From Callaeas wilsoni (lineage: Eukaryota > Chordata > Aves > Passeriformes > Callaeidae), in NCBI GenBank assembly GCA_013398955.1, contig VWPU01008527.1, positions 62,001 to 126,000 of the forward strand: DNA of 64,000 nt, in the 5' to 3' direction. Both the position numbers and the translations under genes were made by a program. The notes under the pieces were generated by a model. The model ran no database searches, was not told where the DNA came from, and saw nothing but the letters and a program-made list of their open reading frames with translations. Every line of letters begins with the position of its first letter. Positions within the stretch are counted from its first letter, which is position 1. Positions 13,531-26,597 of this stretch are shown one piece after another.

Positions 13531-14961
13531 GTGAGACCACCCTCTGCTAATTGCATTGGTTATTTTTTAAAAGCCTTCTCCTCAGCTAGAACTCAGCCTT
13601 GCTGTATACTCTGAATAGGCAAGTGATGCCTAAAGATTTCTGTAAAGCTGTATAACTTTCCAAACTGAGAAGTATGGACTAGGAATCACTAAGGCTATGT
13701 CTAGATGATCAGGGTTAGAAGTGCCTCTAGGACTGAGATGGTGGAGAGGCACAGCTTTCCTAGCTTAGGATGAAAGCTAGGAATGAAGGCTGAGCAGAAG
13801 TTACTCTGCTTAAACAGACCGTCATGTGGACATCTGGGAGTACATCACTGACTCTAAATTGGACGGAGTTTAAATGTTTCCTTCCTTCCCCATACAGGTT
13901 TTAAAATCTACAAAAGAAGCAGCAGCCAAACAGTAAAGCTGACAGAGTCACTGCAGAAACTGTGGAAGCTGAAAGCATTAAAATCTTGATGACTTTAAAA
14001 GCTTATTTCTGCTGTCTTAACTCCATATAGCCTGTGGTCCATACAGATTTGCCATTTGCTCTCACAGATTTACTGCTATCCTTTTGTTTTCCCACCTACC
14101 AAATTCCTCTTGGAACTCCATTGGAAAGATTTAAGCAGCAAATTAAGCCAATAATAGCAATGCTAAGAGAGATAATATTTGCTATTACCACATTGTTTGC
14201 TATGCTCGTATGTTCATCTTTTCCTCTGCCCTTTGTCTGTGATGTGTATGTCATTTCTAAGTTCTGTGGTCCTGATATTTTCTCTGATTGTATATTTAAA
14301 CAAGTGTGGTAAATTACATGTTTCTTAGTGGTTCTTAAGGCACAGTATGAACTTCTATTATGTCTGCACAGTATATGCATACCAAATATATGCATTTCAA
14401 AATCAAAGTTTGAGGGAGAAAGTACAGAGTCAGAGATCGTGACGACAAAGGGAAGCAAAATTTTGCTCTGTGTTGTATGAGACAAAATTGTGGTTTTGAT
14501 ATGTGTTTGGATACACATGATTGCACTATTTAGTCTTGAAAAACAGATTACAGAACAGGGTTTTGTGTGTAAGTCTACAGTTAAGTGCTTTGATACACTC
14601 CTTTGAAATTTAGTCCAAGATGTAGACTATCATTAAAAAATCGTGTTGTCATGCTACACATATTATTTATAAGAATGTATCTTGTATAGCGAATGATTTG
14701 CCACAAAGAAAAATGCTGTACATAAAAAGTAATTTGAAAATTACTCCATGCTATTTATTGTATGTATTCTATTTTTTACATATGTATTGAAGGCAGAGAG
14801 AAAGATGGTATGTTTAGCCTCTGAAGAACTTTCAAACTTTATATTGTGCTATCAAAATCACTAGCCATGATTTCATTTCGACTACTCATTGGTCTTCTAA
14901 GTTAGGTGATTATTTTTTCTCCTACACTTGAGTGTGATGATATTCTAGCATAGATGTATGT
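13531..14961. other. Intergenic, no recognised gene
   Basis: AT-rich sequence between the integrase relic and a CR1 fragment. The stretch near 13694 (AAGGCTATGTCTAGATGATC) hints at the end of an old DNA transposon, but this is too weak to call. Confidence 0.55.
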
Positions 14962-15100
14962 TAGAATCACTGAATCAAAGAGTAATTTAAGTTGGAAGAG
15001 ACCTCTTGATGTTCTTTGATATTGTCAGCTTATCTCAGGTTGCTCAGGATCTTGTCCATTTGGGTTTTAAGTATCTCCAATTCTCTGTATGACAGAGACA
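14962..15100 (-). mobile_element. CR1 LINE, 3' end, diverged
   Basis: Reads on plus as the reverse of a CR1 tail: TTAGAATCACTGAATCA, GTTGGAAGAGACCTC, then CAGGTTGCTCAGGATCTTGTCC and GTATCTCCAA. Old and diverged; the inner limit is uncertain. Confidence 0.75.
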
Positions 15101-18100
15101 AGCGCTTAGCCTTATTTGGACCTGTTAAATAATTTGTCCATTGGTGTGGCTCCTGATTTCTTACTGACAGTGTTATGCTTTTGACTGGGAAGAATATTTC
15201 AGGTTTGTTCACACCCCCTTTGTTGGAGGAAAGATGTCTAGCAGAAGATGAGCAGACTTTGGCAAGATGGACCCCTCTCATCTCTGATGCTCTCAGACAA
15301 GGCTGTTTCAATGGGGACCCTTGAACATACAACCTTTTATCTCACTTTATCAGGAGGGCAGCCACAGACTTTGTTGTTGAGGAGCAGTTTTTGATGAGGG
15401 GGACACTCTAATGGCAACATTATATTTTAGACTCAGGATGCTCAAAGCACATCCAAAACTTGAAGTTAGGAATGGGAACATACGAAGTTCTTAGTGGGGA
15501 GTTCATTCGTGCCCTGCAGCAGCAACATGGCACCATCAGAACCTTTCTGTCATGGACAAGAAGTGGCCCTGGGGAGCTGTCCACCCCATAATGGTTTGGA
15601 GAAAGTTAACTCAGCAGACTCAGAGGAAAGGTAAGGCAGGACCCTTCTCTTGTCTTCTCTATTGCTGGCTCTTGACCCTTCTGAAGCAGTAATTGCATCT
15701 TATCACTGTGCATATAAATCACTAAAGGGACACTTTCCCACAGATTTCCAGGTGCTAAGACCTAAAACTGTGTGAATCATTAGAGGTCTCACTTCCTGAT
15801 CCTGCAGAGCATTGATGATCAGTGAGGAGATTCACGAATGTCATGACCATGTGCTTTTCCACTTATCCCTGGGGGCCTCATCACCATGGTTACCACCATC
15901 TGAAGGCTAATTCTGTGGGATGTTGCGCATCTGGGCCTTGGGTAGTCCGGAGATGCTGAGACACAGACCTATCTCTTGGACTCTAGCACCTCTGTGCAGG
16001 GTGTGGCCTGAGCACATGGGATCATAGGCATGTTGGATAGCTAATTCTCCATCCAAGATGTTGTGCATATTTTGGAAATACTGAAACTTCCCTCAAATTC
16101 CAGCCTCTTTCTTTGGCTTCAGATGATGTTTTCTGAATTTGAAGTGGTGAAACCATGAGTGTTGATCTCCTCTTGGCTCCAGCTGCCCCTTTAAATGCTG
16201 TTTGGCACCATTCTGTTCAGCAATGGACACAAACAAGACAAGTGTCTCACAATCTAACACAGGAATGTTTTGTAGCGTGTTGCCAAGGTTAAAGCATGTT
16301 GTTTTGGTCTATAGCATGAGAATCAGGAAGGGCACACAAGGCCATGAAGCCTTCAGGCTGAAGAAACCAGATCTGCCAGGATTTATTTTTATGTTTTATA
16401 TAGGAACAAAACTCTGGCATTTATTGTCTTCCAGTTCATGCTTGCACTTTTTTTTTTTCACAAGTAAACTATTTAGGCTGCAGCCCTTCCGACACCACCT
16501 CACAAGGAAAACTGGATGATAAATAACATGCACGTGGCCAGGAAGATCAATAGACTAAGACTGGAATGTGAAATGTGGGATATAGCAATGCAACAGTAAA
16601 TATAGGACACTATTTGGAATTAGGCAGTGGCCAGGACTCCTCTACATTCAGTGCTCTCCTAAGGGACAGAAAACACAAATCCTGCCCCTAAATTATCTGA
16701 GAAAAGAACTGAGATAGGAGAATGAAAAGATATGAAAATAAGGTGGAGCTATGACACAATATTATCCAGCACAACAAATATGCAAGCTATCTTCCTGATT
16801 ATGTAAGACACTGCAGAAAATTTCCTAGTATTGGATTCACTCTATGTGCTACGGAGAATATCCTTTTTTTAGGCAGCGATGCAGTGGAAGAAGATAAGTG
16901 AGCATTTCAAGCTACTATCAGTGCAGAAGCACTGGCCAGTAAATTAAAATTTTGAGAACTTGTCTGCAGGAGCATAACGTGTTATGGCAGAAAAAGCATG
17001 CTTCAAATGAAAAGTAATAGTAGCAACACATGTCTGTGATAAATACAAGACAGAGAGAATATAGAAAGGCTGAGCTGTGAAGAATCAGGAAAATAAATGT
17101 TTGTGTTCATACCATAAAAAAATTATTTAAAAGGGCTTGGAGAAGACAGAAGGAAAGTTCCCTGATTTCAAGTGATTAACTTCAACATTTAACAAATATT
17201 AGACCAGGAAACCCCATCTCTCTTTACAAGAGCCATTAGTAGAGTGAATTGCTGTCAAAATCCAGCATCTAATACCAAAAAGTGTTAACTTATCGGCTTC
17301 AACTGACAAATAAATCAACCTACAAAAAGATTTTCCAACTGCTGTTTTTTTGGAATGAGTCCCAAATATATTAATGGCATGAGTTCTTTCAAGTTGAGTC
17401 CTTTGGAAGGGCTCCCAATAAAGTTAATGACACAAAGTTCTTTCAACTAGTGTCTTTTGGAATGTGTCCCCATAATATTATTGTCATTCCCTCAACTCAT
17501 TAATCTTTGTAACATCCTAGTAATTACACATTCATTTTCCTACATATTGAACTACTTTTCTTTGTAATAAAGTAACATTTCAGGTAATTAAACAGCATTT
17601 TGATTTAAACTATATTCAATATTAATATATGCAGTGTTTACAGCCAGACATAGAGAACCAAATTAGTAAAACAAAAATTTCATTACACTGAAAAAATTGA
17701 AACTTTCAGACGCACTATATACCTTAATGAGCAACTCTGTTATAGGAATTCAGGTATGCAGAATGTGATGCAAAGACTTCTTTCATAATTTACCCAGTTG
17801 AGTTGTCAAGCTAATTCACATAACAAAATAGTCTGGCTTTTTTGTGTGGCTACATGGAAAAGAGTCATAAAAGACAATATATCTTTTAACCATTTTAAAG
17901 TGCCTATCTCTGAAACGCCTAAGTTGTTATGAGGTGTACTTATTCTTTGATGTACTTTTCCATGCCACAATGAAGATGAATCTTTTGACTCAGCCAGACT
18001 GAGTAAGTTGTGGTTTACTGTGGACAATTGTAACTTGCGTCTTTATACTCCCTGTCTAAATTACACCTACTGAGACCAGACTGCTTGTCTATCTGGATCA

Positions 18101-18754
18101 CACTTAGGACGTCAATGAAACACTGCCAACTGACCCAGGTGAGGTTTTTCCTAAATATTTACTTGCTCTCATTGCTCCGCTCTGGTGTGGGGTCCTTCAC
18201 AGGCCGCTGTCCCTTCATGGGCATATCCACACTGGCACAGGCTTATCCATGGGCTCCAGTCCTCTGGCAATTAGTGCCTCCTTCGAGTGATCTCCCTCTG
18301 TTGCCCTTCAAAATATCTCCTTCTCTGTCCCTTCTCCTGTATCTTCACATGTCTTCTGTGCCTCCTTTTGGGTCTCCTCACATGCACTTGGGGCAGGCAT
18401 CTGGCAGCTCCTGTCCTTTCCCAAATATGTCTGAGCAGAGGCACTGTGTTCCTCTGACCAGCTGAGGTTTTGGCACAGGTTGGGTTGGTTGTCGAGCTGG
18501 CTGGAACTGGCTGTGATTGTACAGGATCTTTCATGGCCTTCTCCCAGACAAGTCACTCCTGTCGCCTTCTGCTACCCACACCTTGCTGGTTATACCCACT
18601 ACACCTTTCCAGAATGGATTTTGGCCTAGTTCTGCTCTTGCATTCACGCACACACACACATGCTCATACATACATACACACCCACTTTTTCTTGGCAGAG
18701 CAATTCCTGCTCACACAGATCTCTGACATACCCACGGGCACTGAGGTCATCCAA
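15101..18754. other. Intergenic with an unidentified GC-richer segment
   Basis: No gene supported. The segment 18080-18640 is richer in G+C and pyrimidines on plus than its surroundings, with phrases such as GAGCTGGCTGGAACTGGCTG, and may be part of a dispersed avian repeat that I cannot name. Its right side meets the CA repeat and then the abruptly ended CR1 relic. Confidence 0.5.
18646..18690 (+). repeat. Short CA / CATA microsatellite
   Basis: ACGCACACACACACATGC followed by ATACATACATACACACCC; imperfect and short. It sits just left of the point where the CR1 relic at 18755-19275 ends. Confidence 0.85.
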
Positions 18755-19275
18755 AATGCACTGCCTTGGTCCTGCCGGCCAGACTATTTCTGAGACAGGC
18801 CAGGATGCCAAGGATGCCATGGGCCTTCTTGGCCTTCTGGGCACACCGCCAGCTGATGATCAGCTACTGCCAACCGGCATTCCCAAGTCCTTTTCTGCCA
18901 GGGACCTTTCTGGCCACTCTGCCTGGAGCTCTGCAAGGGGCAGTTGTGACCCAAGTGAAGGTTCAGGTACTTAGTCTTTTTGAACCCCATACAACTGCCC
19001 TTTGCCCCTCAGTCCAGCCTTTTCAGATTCCTTTGCAGAGCCTTCCTGCCTTGCAGTGGATGAACATTCCCACCCAACTTGGTGTCATTTGTGAACTTAT
19101 TGAAAATACACTCAATCCCCTCATTCAGATTATTGATTAACATATTAAACAGGCCTGGGCCCAAAAATGAACCCTGGAGAGCACCTCTTGTGACCAATCG
19201 CCAACTGGATTTAACACCATTCACCACAACCCTCTGAGCTCATCCAGACAGCCAGAACACCCATCCTATAAAGGA
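18755..19275 (-). mobile_element. CR1 LINE, reverse transcriptase relic
   Basis: Minus-strand open frame at 19009-19227 shows the CR1 RT core ([31 protein letters not shown], where the catalytic F-ADD has become F-TND). A shifted frame then continues with LHLGHN and the KKANGIL-like block down to about 18755, where the similarity stops abruptly. The element is truncated and broken. Confidence 0.88.
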
Positions 19276-22199
19276 TGAAATTTCTCCTTCTTTTACTCAC
19301 ATATTTATAGAAACATTTTTAATTGTCTTTTATGGCAGTAACCGGATTAAGTTTGAGTTAAGCTTTGGGCCTTAAAATTTTCTGCCTGCATAACCTCACA
19401 ACATCCTTGTCTAAACTTAGTTGTTTTTACAAGCTGTATGTAATTCAGTGGTATGGACTTCCAAATAAGGTATTTTATTAGTAGGAAGGGCTAGATTGTT
19501 TAGAAACATGGAAAATACATGTAGGGCTTTTAACCTTGAGGTCATTTGTTTGAGCATCGTCCAGCCTGATAAGAAACCAAAAACATTAATTCTGTATGTT
19601 CTCATGCAACTCTTCCAAACAAGTATTTCCTAAAGTATAAGAGAGAGGTCATTGCTGTTGTTTTTCCTTCTTTTTCCTGCTTTCCCTTCTGAGTTCAAAC
19701 TTGAACACTGTCTGGTAAGATGATCTGCTCCGGTTTTTTGAAGAAACGTAGCAGCGAATGTTCTTCTGTAGAAAGTATTTCTCGTTCCCACATATATATT
19801 GTATACATATGAATAGTACTTTATGATTATTCAGTTGACTTCACTGAGATATTTAAGTAGCCTTTCTGCTAGATGTTGTTCACTGTGAACACCCTTTTGT
19901 CCAGGCCATATGTTCTGGATTTCTTTCACATAAATTCAGGTATCTAGTTGAATCACATAGCTTAAGGGAGGGTTTCTTTAAGCCCTATCGTGTAGAAGAG
20001 AGAATAGCACCAGGTGAACATGTTTGAAGTTTTATGTGTACCACCTTATCTGCAATAGCAACACATTTGCGCAATTTTGCTTAATACGTTTTGAGAACTG
20101 GTATAGTTTGGGATTATGCTTACGTGCAGAAAGGCACACTTAGTATCAGATTAGAATGTTCACACTGAGATATGAGATGTATTCAGCTGGATTCAGGTCG
20201 AGTTTTAATGCCAAGATTCAAAAGAAAATTTAAGGGTGTCTGCAAGAGATAGCTGATGGCCCTTGCAAATCTCTGATTCTATAAGACTTGCAGCGCAGGG
20301 TTTCCTAAGAACTGAAACTCAGGATCCCACGTAACCTCTCAAAAGTTTTCCCGATCTAGACCTGTGGGAACCTGAACTCCTGGAGGCTGATTTACCATGA
20401 TCAGGCTGGTTAACACACCTGGGAAGCACTAATTTCACTTGAAAACACACAAAGAAGGTGGTGGCACTGCATAAAGACTATTTGAGGCTGACGATATCTT
20501 TGGGATTTCGGTCCTCTCTTACTGGCGCTACTGCCAGCTTCTTATGCTTTTAGTGGCTTCCTCTCCCTTCACTATGCAGTCCTGGGTTAAACACCAGCAT
20601 GGGGATGAACTGCAGCTTTCTTATTAGCTACATGCATATTGTTCAGGCTGTCAGATTTTCTAAGATGACTGTATAGCGAATAGCATTACAGAGGTAGCTG
20701 TCCTTATATTTTCTACTATTATTCTGGATCCTTCGTTTCTGACACCTATTGCACTATGGATGTTGCTTTTCATTTACAGTGGGCTGTATTTTTTAATGGA
20801 TACCTAAGAGTGTATTTCATGGTTACTGCCACAGTGATTGTTGTATATTCTCCTTGTTTCTAAAATAAATACTGTCCACAAGTCCAATTTCGGAAAAACT
20901 GTTCTCCCTGCTCCCAAACACCAGTTAGGCCAGTTAGACTTTCTTCCACCAGAACTCGCCACTGCTTTGATCAAGGTCTTGCTTAATTTTGAACCCGTTT
21001 TTCCCAGCTGATACCTGAAATACCAGTACTAGGAGTGACCAGCTACTCAAACTGCTTGTGAGCCCTAATCCAAATAAAATGTTTGAGGAAGAGACTGTCA
21101 GCAGTATCTAGGCTTTCAGCTCCATTTTTTCATGGTCATCAAGCAGCATAGACACAGTGCTGATGTGAGTTGATGCTGATCTCTCTTAGTCCAACTTGTA
21201 TCTCCATACTGCTCAGTCTCTCTGAAGCCGCTGAGTGTGTCTGCACTACTGTTTTCCTACGACTGTGTGAAGCCATTAGCTTTATACTCTGTAAAAATGC
21301 CCACAATGTTCAGCTGGCCTCCTTTTGTCATTTTAGCAGCTGAGTGGAGGGGAAGCAGACTGAGGAAGAGAATACCTCCCTTAGTGTCCGAGCAGTCAAG
21401 TGAATGGGTCGTGTTTTACTTGTGACTACCACCAACAATAGGGTACTGTTGGTATTACCAGAGTCTGTGATATTTTCAGAGATCTGAAAACGACATTTTA
21501 TTTTGGCATAGCAGCAGAAATTTATCCTTTGAATTGCTCGTACTTTCCCACACCACAAATATTGCTGATACAATGAGGGAATAATCAGCTTCTTGTGGGA
21601 TTTGCAACCATTAATAGAGAATTCACATAAATCTTCTTGTGAGATTTCCAGCATTGGTGGTGCCCTGTATGCAGCTGTGGGAAAGATAGGGTGGGCTTGA
21701 ACTGGACATGGGAGAATGGCATTGAAAGCCCTGTCTGTGCAGCAACCTTAGGCTATTTTATAACCCATTTAGAGCACTGCTTTAGATGATTGTAATATGT
21801 GTCTGTACCTGTCATGGCTTGATCACAGACAGTGAAGATTTTGAGCTGTATTTTAACCCTGATCACAATACTGAGCAGTTACTGCATTCTATAGCATGAC
21901 TTCCATGTGCATAAGCATTCAACTTTTCATCTGTGTAGGTGGCATAGCAAGTTGCTTACCCTGATTCCTGATTATACTTGAGATGATCTCACATGTATAG
22001 CGTTTCAAATGCTCTTTTTGTAACTGAGTCTTCTTCCCCTCCATCCCCACATGGAAGTGTGGTGTTGAGTATACAACAGGTAAACCACTGCCAAATTGCA
22101 TTTTTCACCTGGAACTGGCTGCCAACACTCATTTTTCAGAACTGTAGGCTGTATCTCTCAGTCAGAAAATAATCTTCACATAAGGGCATAGGAATAGTT
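19276..22199. other. Intergenic, no recognised feature
   Basis: No open frame above about 110 codons, no RNA gene and no repeat I can name. Confidence 0.65.
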
Positions 22200-22800
22200 C
22201 AGACAAAGAATCTGTCTAGCACAGTACCCTGCCCTAGCAGTGTCCATGTCTGGACATGAAAGGAAGGAAAAATTGGGCAAAATTTTGTTAGTTCCTAATA
22301 TCCCTTCTACGATGACAGTATCAAAGCTCTACACAATATTTATTCAAGGTGTGAATGAATGATGAATTTTAACAATGACATGAAGATTTTCCTGTTATGT
22401 TCGGTTATCCTTTCCTAATGTTTCCCAATATTCTACTTGTTTTTTGAACACTGAGTTGGTTCTTTCACAGGCCTATCTAGCCTAAGCCTTTCTGCAGAAT
22501 CTTTCTGCAGAATACATCAGCTCATTTAATATGTAATCACCCGTTTTACATGTGATACCAGGTCTATTTTTCCAAATGGCTTTCCCCATGACTTCACATA
22601 TATCTGCACTGAATTCCACCTGCCATTTTACTGCTCAGCAGCTTAGGATGCTGCTCATTTCTAACACTACCTTGAATGCCTAAATATCATCCACAGGCTT
22701 CACCAGGGTACTGTTGGCTCTCTTTGCCAGGCTGTTTACAAAACATCTTGCACTGCACACACATGACCAAATCCATGCTGGCTCTGAGACTGTTACACTC
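22200..22800 (-). mobile_element. Ancient L3/CR1-like LINE fragment
   Basis: Read on plus it is the reverse of an old amniote CR1/L3: TATTCAAGGTGTG, CCTTTCCTAATGTTTCCC followed by AATATTCTACTTGTTTTTTG, then CTGAATTCCACCTGCCATTT with ACTGCTCAGC. Order and spacing fit the family's 3' half of the RT region. It is strongly diverged, with no open frame. Confidence 0.65.
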
Positions 22801-25800
22801 CTTGAATTGAGGAGGTTGCTCAAACCCATCCATAGCTGGAAGAACTTTACCTGTAGGGAGAGAGTGTCCTCTAATTACTTGTTCCCTGTGAACTAAACCA
22901 GTAGACCTGCACTGCACTGTTCTTGATATGGATGATTTAGAGGCTCTAAGAAAAGTTAGGTTAGACACCTTTTCCTGGATAAACTGCATATAAACAATCT
23001 TACCTTTAAACTTCAGAGTTCAGATACTCTTAAAATACCTTAGGCTGAGGCCTCTCGACTGTCAAGAAATTTTTTAGTAGAGTTTTTTAATATATCAGCA
23101 TGATGTATAACACTGTTTTGATAGTTGTTGTGAAGTCCCTTTTCATATTTGTGTGTCTTTGGTTTTCATCATTCCTTTATGAAATTCTAACCGACAGAAA
23201 TTTTCACAGAAACCTAAATGACTCATTGGGCCACGATGGAAAAATCTATAACTTCCTGTGCCAAACAGCAGTGCTGGAGAGTTGTGTATGATTCATACTG
23301 GACATAGTCCCAAATTCATTGAAAATATTGCTAGAATTGTGAAAGTGGCAAGTCATTGTGGGGGCCTGGACCCTGCCAAAGGCTGAACTGAGGAAGCTGC
23401 TGCTCAGCTAGTGTTGAGTCAGCCCGATTTTGCTGTCATCAGTAGAGCATTCCCATTTTACACCAGCTGACAGCCCCATCACAGCAATCAGTTTGTAGAC
23501 CCAAATGTGATGGGATTAGAAGCAATCACCGTAAATTACTGCTTTGTGCAGAACAATCGGGGGGGAGGGGCTCAGCAACGGATGTGCATAGGTAGCATGG
23601 AAAGAATTAGGCAGCAGAGACAAAAAAGTAAAAACAGTGGCAAAAAAATGATCATATCAAATTATCAAGATAATATATCTTACTGAGGTTTACTTTCCTT
23701 TGTTGAACAGCAGCTTGTTTTACAAAAACGTTGTCTGGCATGCAGGAATATTCACCATCTCATTAGCTGATTTGGTTCTTTGCAGGGAGAGATTATTCTG
23801 TCTGCCTTGTTTGAATTCATTTTCTATTCAGTATGGAAGCAGTCTCCCTGGATCTGGGTTAATCCATCTTCTGGTGGACATCATGAAATCTGAATGAACC
23901 CAAAAAAGAACAAATTGCAGTGGGCATGTAACAAGCCCCTCTTCTTTCTGTTAAACCTCTGTTAATAACGTGTGAAGGAGTGACAACAAAGAGCTTCTGT
24001 CCTCTTTATAAAAGACCCTCAAGGGCAGAGGCAGGCTGTAAGAAACTATTCTTTTGCTAATGATAGCTGAATTACTGAGAATGCTCAGTGTTAGAAACCC
24101 ACGAAAAGGATCTTATACATGGAGAGGAAGTATTTCCTTGGATGACTTTCTAATGACTGTCAAACATTTGCAGCAATCAAACAAAAGGAAGCATTGTGAA
24201 GACAAGCCACAAGCAACCTACTGCTACTCCTGTGGTTACATCTGCCAGTAGCTGTGAGCTGTAAGCACTCCAGCAGTCCCGCAAATTAAAAATTAACTCC
24301 TGATTCTGAATTTTCTCTACTTCACTCTTCCTACTTGTTTCTTTTCTTTTTATTTTTTTCCTCTCAAGGGTAGCTTGGTTGATAACGATTTTATTAGAAA
24401 GATCTTAGAGCCTTTCAAACCCATACAACTCTTTCTGAGTTATATAAGAGACTTTTTCATGCTAAGTGCTCACTTGTTCAAGATCCTTAGATTTCTATGC
24501 CACCATAACTCTCTCCTCAGCTCAAAACAAACCTGTTAATATATATACTATATGTAAAACTTAGTGACTTGAAGAATATTCTTGCTCTTAGCTATACATC
24601 TTCTATGTGACTCAAAGGTTAATAACTTTTCCTGTGTTTTAACATGTATTCCAGTGTCTACCTTACAAGGGGCAATTTAGTCCTAATCACATCTTTTTTG
24701 TACTTTCAGAAAATCCACCACAAAAAATGACCTCCCTCTATTCAATAGTAACTAGTATTTTGTGGTTTGTTTTTTTCCCTCAAATACAAGGCAGAAAAAG
24801 AACAAAAGAATTCATCGTTCAATGATTGAATCATGTGTAACAAAGGAACCTCATCACAAGGTCCACAACTGAACTCTCAAAATAGTAACTTTTTATAGGA
24901 GTTATATTTTGGCAATAACACAGAGAACTAACAGCTACATAATGAGGAGGAAACATCGTTCATGCTGCTCATGTTGCATGCTAGATTCAAACAGGTGTCA
25001 CACACTTTTTTCAGCACTGTGATAGCATCAAAGGACAGATTTTTGGGTTAGAACTTCTATAACAACAAAATACTTAGAAATGAGGCAATATTTCTTATAC
25101 TGGTGTAAATACTGAAAGCTATGTGTACATTAAGTTTTCTTTTTGTTTGGTTGCTTTTTTGCCCTTAGCATGACTTTATTAGTAAAGTTCTGTGGGCAAA
25201 ATTTTAGGTATGGATATGGTCTATGATGAAAAGTTGTTCTGTCAGTATGATGTCTCAGCTGAGCTGCGGGAAAAAATCGCACACCCTAAACTCATTTATC
25301 TGTCCACACAATATGCAGCTCTAATCTTGGCTTAGTGAGCATCATTAAAGTAGGTGTGGTGGACACACTGATGGAAAAACACCTTCAGTATTTTGTTTTG
25401 CTGAAATAGCTCTGCTAGCAGAACAAATTCACAGTCTCTTCAGTGGAGAGGAACAGGTTTATAGTACAGCTAATTATGAAGCATTCACTGCAGGAAAAGT
25501 GAGTATAGACCATATTACTATTCAAGGATATATGCCTTGAAAAGCAACATACCTAAAAGCACTGAAGAGTTTCAGTGAACAAATGATGTATGTGCTCCTC
25601 ACATACTCCTGTGATTAAAAGGGTAAATGCAAGCCTTGAATGTATGGGCTCCAAATTACTAGAGAGGATTTGCATCAAATACTAAAGGAATGATGAAGTT
25701 CTACCAGAGCTCAAATAATATGTTTAGTAGTAAGGATAATTAATCATAGCAATAACCTAACAAGACATATGATGATATCTCTGTAATTCAAAATATGTAT

Positions 25801-25840
25801 CTAAAACCAGTGACTTTTACCTAAAATATGTATTTGAGTC
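22801..25840. other. Intergenic, no recognised feature
   Basis: AT-rich, short chance frames only. It ends at the solo LTR boundary. Confidence 0.65.
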
Positions 25841-26597
25841 TGTGCTGGTTTGGACATAAATCCAGGAGGAAATAACCCGAAAGGGGCATCTCTCTCTCTT
25901 TTCTGCCAGCCAGGCAAGCAGGCCCCAGCAGCCCATCCGCCATCGGTTTCGGAAAAATAATTTCTCGAACGAAAGTGAAAAAACCTCTTTATTTAACAGA
26001 GTCCCCCACAGGCATGGGGCAGAAAAGGGTATTGAAAACTCCCTCCAGTCCCCAGAAGGAGGCTGGTGGATTTTATATAGTCCCTTCTGCCTGTAAAACT
26101 TAGCTGCTCCTGCAGTCCTGAGGGCAGGCAGGTCTGGGAGCCTACCCCCCCGGAGAGTCCTGCCGAGCATCCCAGAGATGATAAGCTGGTCTTGGATGAA
26201 GAAGCAAGCCAAAAACAGTCCAAAAAGGAAGAGACTCCACTGAGGCAGTTCAGAGTTCCTTTCAGATGAAAGCCGAAGAGCTAGAGAGGAAAAATCTCCC
26301 CTCTCTCCCAGCCCAGAGAGAAAGTATGTAAACATCTAACTTCGAGGTCAAGTTAGCCACTTTGAAGAGTTCCTTCATCTTCTCTCTCCTTTTGCAGCTT
26401 GAAGGTACAAACTACATTTCTATAGATCAAGCAGGCGATGGGGAATACAGCATTGTCATAGAATCACCCCAAGACAGAGCTTAAAGAAAAAATTAGTAAA
26501 AAATTACTTAAAAAAAAAAATTAATTCTAAAAATTTAGAAAACCAGCTGTTATGGTGCTTGCATCTAGCCTTAGAAATGTAACCGAAAACCATCACA
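25841..26597 (-). mobile_element. Solo LTR of a related endogenous retrovirus
   Basis: Read on minus, it starts TGTGATGGTTTTCGG and ends CCAAACCAGCACA, giving imperfect inverted termini. It carries a TATA box (TATATAAAA, 26071-26079), then about 80 bases on AATAAA (25988-25993) followed by TTTTTTCACTTTCG, the expected U3-R-U5 order. It shares U3, R and U5 blocks with the LTR at 54717-55328; the shared U3 block starts at TGTCTTGGGG near 26480, so the outer 120 bases (A/T-rich on minus) are an extra U3 part or a separate piece. No clear target-site duplication is seen (GAGTC against ATAGA on plus). The long open frame across it at 25817-26335 is not a gene. Confidence 0.75.

Noticed and set aside
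25817..26335. 172-codon minus frame
   Set aside because: It lies across the solo LTR, including its R and U5 blocks and polyadenylation signal, and shows no known domain.
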